This document shows positions 61,490 to 64,000 of a stretch of DNA of 64,000 bases, piece by piece. The stretch's first letter is position 1; every line of letters starts with the position of its first letter. Location of the stretch: contig NZ_VOHA01000022.1 of assembly GCF_007859315.1 (NCBI RefSeq), forward strand, positions 1-64,000, given 5' to 3'. The notes beneath the pieces were generated by a model. The model made no database searches and was not told the DNA's origin. It saw only the letters and a program-made list of their open reading frames with translations. The stretch comes from Reyranella sp. CPCC 100927. GTDB taxonomy: Bacteria; Pseudomonadota; Alphaproteobacteria; Reyranellales; Reyranellaceae. The position numbers were made by a program, and so were the translations under genes.

Positions 61490-61518
61490 AGGGTAACACT
61501 GTGTATTTAAAAGACCCT
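61490..61518. promoter_or_regulatory. Nested inverted repeat upstream of carotenoid oxygenase
   Basis: AGGGT and ACCCT (29-bp span) enclose the palindrome ACACTGTGT (61496-61504), 37 bases before the carotenoid oxygenase start, within an AT-rich stretch. It is a candidate repressor site; no regulator gene is adjacent. Confidence 0.35.
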
Positions 61519-61578
61519 ATGCAATTTCCGCGCGCCGCGCAAGGGCGATTTGCCGTTAGTCAGGCCAGCGGCGTGTGA

Positions 61579-62874
61579 TCAATCGGCGGCGGACGGTGAT
61601 GCGGTCAGCATCACGGGTGGCGGTTCATCGTGCCGGCGGAAGGCGACGTGGCCCATGACGCCGGCCAGGAAGATGAACAACCCGCAGCCCAGCACGGTGA
61701 CGGTGACGCCCAGCACGTCGAATAGCCAAGTCGCGGCGAGGCTCGCGACCAATTGCGAGCCCGCCATGATGGCCAGCCGCAGGCGCCAGACGCGCGCGAT
61801 GTCGGCGCCGTCGAACACCATCTGCGTGCGGGTGATCAGCGGGATGAAGAACAACGGTCCGCCGCTGCCGGCGATGACGGCAGCCAGCATCATGGCTGGC
61901 AGCAACCAGCCGGCGGGAACGACCCAGGTTGCCAGCGCGATCAGGATGAACCCGCCGCCCATGGCGACATAGCCCAGGTACATGGTCGACAGCGGCCGGC
62001 GCAGCAGGATGTTGCCGACCACCAGGTTGGCGCACAGGTCGCCCAGCCCGTACGAGCCCATGACCAGGCCATAGGCGGCGAGATCCTGCACGCCGAGGAA
62101 GGTCGGCTGATAGGTCTTCACCAGCAGCGCGATGCCCAGCAGCAGCGTCACCATCCAGGGGCCGTTCACGGCAGCGTTGCTGAGAACCAGCACGGCCATG
62201 ACACGGTTGCGGCGCAGCAGGCGGAAGCCGGCAGTCAGGCCCTCGATCGCGCCGGACCAGCCGCGCGCCGGCGCCGTGGTCTGCGCCGGGGCCGAAAGCC
62301 GTGACCGTACGCAGTAGATCGCGGCCGCGGCGGTGAGAAAGCCGCAGGCCGTGACCGACAGGAAATGGATCACGGGAATGAACTGGACCAGGATGGCCGC
62401 CGCCGCCGGGCCGGCGAGGCGCGCCAGCCGCCAGGTCGCATCGAACAGTCCGTTGATCGACTGCAGCATCGTGCGGTCCTTGACCAGGACCGGTATCGTC
62501 GACTGCAGGGCCGGCGCAAAGAACGTGCGCAGGCCGGCGACGCCGACGGCGGCCACCATCAGCGAGGTCAGCGACACGCCATACACATAGGCCGCCACGA
62601 CCGGCAGCAGCACGACGGCCGCGGCCAGAATGTTGACCATCACCATCGTGCGCTCGGGCCGCCAGCGATCGGCCACGGCGCCGCTGGTCAGGCCGACGAC
62701 CAGCATGGTGGCGTATTGCGCCGCCGTCAGCAGGCCGGCGAGGTTGCCGGCGATATCGACCGCCAGCCAGATCGCCGCGACGCGGAACAGATCCTCGCCG
62801 ATGGTCGAGGCCGTGAGCCCCGACCACACGGTCGCGATGGCGCGGTCCTGCAGGGGCCGAAACACAGGAAGCAT
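61579..62874 (-). CDS. MFS transporter (EntS/MdfA-like exporter branch)
   Basis: A 431-residue inner-membrane protein with about ten to twelve hydrophobic segments. The start RAIATVWSGLTASTIGEDLF and TSGAVADRWRPERTMVMVN, the loop-2/3 motif, are characteristic of the enterobactin-exporter-like (MFS_3) group. It ends in a short soluble tail. The substrate is unknown. The AT-rich 125-base gap on its downstream side holds the carotenoid oxygenase promoter. Confidence 0.85.
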   Translation of the reverse strand: MLPVFRPLQDRAIATVWSGLTASTIGEDLFRVAAIWLAVDIAGNLAGLLTAAQYATMLVVGLTSGAVADRWRPERTMVMVNILAAAVVLLPVVAAYVYGVSLTSLMVAAVGVAGLRTFFAPALQSTIPVLVKDRTMLQSINGLFDATWRLARLAGPAAAAILVQFIPVIHFLSVTACGFLTAAAAIYCVRSRLSAPAQTTAPARGWSGAIEGLTAGFRLLRRNRVMAVLVLSNAAVNGPWMVTLLLGIALLVKTYQPTFLGVQDLAAYGLVMGSYGLGDLCANLVVGNILLRRPLSTMYLGYVAMGGGFILIALATWVVPAGWLLPAMMLAAVIAGSGGPLFFIPLITRTQMVFDGADIARVWRLRLAIMAGSQLVASLAATWLFDVLGVTVTVLGCGLFIFLAGVMGHVAFRRHDEPPPVMLTASPSAAD

Positions 62875-62961
62875 GACGTCGGCATCTCACCCGATCCGCC
62901 TCCCGGCGAGTAGGCCGCTTATTGAAATGCTGTGTTGCACCCGCGCGCCGCGCCGGTTTCC

Positions 62962-63450
62962 TCACGGTGCCAGGCGCTTTTCCAGCACCAGCTCATAGTC
63001 GGTGAAGCCGAACCGGGCATAGGCGCGCACCGCCGGCGTGTTGGCCGCCAATGATCCGATGCGCATGCGCCGCAGGCCGGCGTCGCGGAAATGGCGCTCC
63101 GCTTCGGCGAGAAGGCGTCCCGCGAGCCGTTGTCCGCGCGCCGGCTCGGCGACGAACAGATCCGACACATAGCCGAAGACATTCGAGTCGTCGGTCTCGG
63201 CGGCGTTGTCGTCGTGGACGGTTCGAAAGGCGATGCAGGCCACCCGCTCGTCGTCCTGCAGGGCGATGAGAATGGCACCGCCGTGCGCCGCGATCGCTTT
63301 CTCGACCTGCGTCAGATAGGCATCCGCGCACGCAGCGCCCGGTTGTCGCGAGTCATGCAGCGTCCGTTCATGGTCGTTGATGGCAGCCATGGCGGCGACC
63401 AGCCACGGACGGTCGGAAGCGGCTGCGGGTCGGATCGCGATATCGCTCAT
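62962..63450 (-). CDS. GNAT-family N-acetyltransferase
   Basis: A 162-residue protein starting MSDIAIRPAAASDRPWLVAA. The GNAT core VFGYVSDLFVAEPARGQRLA contains the acetyl-CoA loop RGQRLA, and RIGSLAANTPAVRAYARFGF is the C-terminal motif. Substrate unknown. The ATG at 63450 overlaps the serine hydrolase stop (TGATG), so the two are translationally coupled. Confidence 0.88.
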   Translation of the reverse strand: MSDIAIRPAAASDRPWLVAAMAAINDHERTLHDSRQPGAACADAYLTQVEKAIAAHGGAILIALQDDERVACIAFRTVHDDNAAETDDSNVFGYVSDLFVAEPARGQRLAGRLLAEAERHFRDAGLRRMRIGSLAANTPAVRAYARFGFTDYELVLEKRLAP

Positions 63451-64000
63451 CGCAGCCAGACGCCGGCGTCTTTGGAGCGATAACCCAGTGCGCGGTAGGT
63501 GGCGTCGACCAGCGACTGGCCGCGCGCATTGAGCAGCAGGCCTGGCCCCATCTTGCTCATGGTGTAGCCGAACGACAGGCCGCACGCGGGATCGGCGAAG
63601 CCCAGCGAGCCGCCGGCGCCGACATGGCCGAACGCCTGTGGGCCCAGGATGGCGCTGTCGCAATTCTCGCCCCACAGGGTGGCCGCGATGCTGCGCTTGC
63701 GGTTGTCCATCGACTTCATGAAGCCGAGCGCAAAGCGCGTGGGAATGTAGAGCGTGGCGTCGAAGTGGGTGGCCATCGACACCTCGGCCATGCGCGCCAG
63801 GGTCGTGGTGTCGACCAGCGTCACGCCACCCAGCGCACCGCCGTTGGCCAGCGGCGCGTACATGCCGGCCAGCCCGCGGGCGTTGGTGATGCCGTTGGCG
63901 GCACCGATCTCGGCTGCGTGACCTTCGCGGCTGTTGGCGCCGCCCGTGCGCCAGCGTCCGTTGTTGAAGTAGAACAGCGAGGGGATCGACTTGGGTTCCT
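63447..64000 (-). CDS. Serine hydrolase, beta-lactamase family (partial, runs off right edge)
   Basis: The frame is open from the window edge to the stop at 63447 and encodes the C-terminal 184 residues. GGANSREGHAAEIGAANGIT then NARGLAGMYAPLANGG and AFGHVGAGGSLGFADP, the latter holding the third active-site motif (H/KxG as HVG), mark a class C beta-lactamase/esterase-type protein. The SxxK and Tyr motifs would lie outside the window. An internal ATG at 63863 is not the real start, since the upstream residues are homologous as well. Confidence 0.83.
   Translation of the reverse strand, partial: EPKSIPSLFYFNNGRWRTGGANSREGHAAEIGAANGITNARGLAGMYAPLANGGALGGVTLVDTTTLARMAEVSMATHFDATLYIPTRFALGFMKSMDNRKRSIAATLWGENCDSAILGPQAFGHVGAGGSLGFADPACGLSFGYTMSKMGPGLLLNARGQSLVDATYRALGYRSKDAGVWLR

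Noticed and set aside
1-64000. CRISPR arrays, insertion sequences, integrases or prophage genes
   Set aside because: No regularly spaced repeats, transposase or integrase motifs, or phage structural proteins were found on either strand.

Overview
The window is GC-rich, with tight same-strand operons, ATGA/TGATG start-stop overlaps and good Shine-Dalgarno sites. Its gene content includes a COQ7-type ubiquinone hydroxylase, an intracellular PHA depolymerase, Rieske oxygenase, dipeptide-type and taurine/nitrate-type ABC importers, a carotenoid oxygenase and palindromic repeats of the 'HPERSEGS' kind. This fits a metabolically versatile alphaproteobacterium (soil or freshwater, Rhizobiales/Rhodospirillales/Reyranella-like). 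That placement is inference; no rRNA or marker gene fixes the taxon.

Layout. 1-3.4 kb: the passenger part of a large autotransporter (minus strand, running off the left edge), an AT-rich gap and an orphan receiver-domain protein. 4.0-10.7 kb: a lone flavin-dependent tryptophan-halogenase-like gene between two mirror-image regulator modules (AraC remnant/LysR on the left, LysR/AraC on the right, then another AraC gene), with an unrecognised 50-residue membrane protein beside it. 10.7-12.4 kb: CDF-type cation transporter and GNAT acetyltransferase. 12.4-18.8 kb: a catabolic islet (MarR regulator with a palindromic operator, NMT1-type ABC importer, Rieske oxygenase, M24-like protein lacking most metal ligands) bounded by an intact tRNA-Leu(CAA) and a degraded copy of a tRNA-Leu 3' half, as expected for an old tRNA-targeted integration.

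19.4-29.3 kb is a defence island. A three-gene minus-strand operon (AbiEi antitoxin, AbiEii nucleotidyltransferase toxin, and an unrecognised HTH/coiled-coil protein translationally coupled to them) is divergent from a complete four-gene Wadjet (jetABCD) operon whose genes all overlap. The shared 205-bp intergenic region carries repeated GTAAAC/GTTTAC half-sites. The third AbiE-linked gene is the best candidate for an undescribed component.

29.8-50.3 kb is mostly chromosomal housekeeping and accessory metabolism: acyl-CoA ligase, quinone oxidoreductase flanked by two palindromic repeats, a frameshifted ankyrin protein, NYN-domain protein, hot-dog-like protein, MFS transporter, serine hydrolase, HCCA isomerase, peptidoglycan-binding protein, RND efflux pair, YqaA/DedA-like protein, PHA depolymerase, GST, DsbB, COQ7, Nudix, isochorismatase-like hydrolase, SDR and HNH protein. 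50.5-58.9 kb is a regulon: a minus-strand peptide/nickel-type ABC operon, divergent from RraA-like, amidohydrolase and LacI genes. Two identical palindromic operators with a central CG sit in the divergent promoter and are probably bound by the LacI protein. 58.9-64 kb: nitronate monooxygenase, carotenoid oxygenase, MFS exporter, GNAT and a beta-lactamase-family hydrolase cut by the window edge. No CRISPR array, rRNA, intact insertion sequence or integrase was seen.
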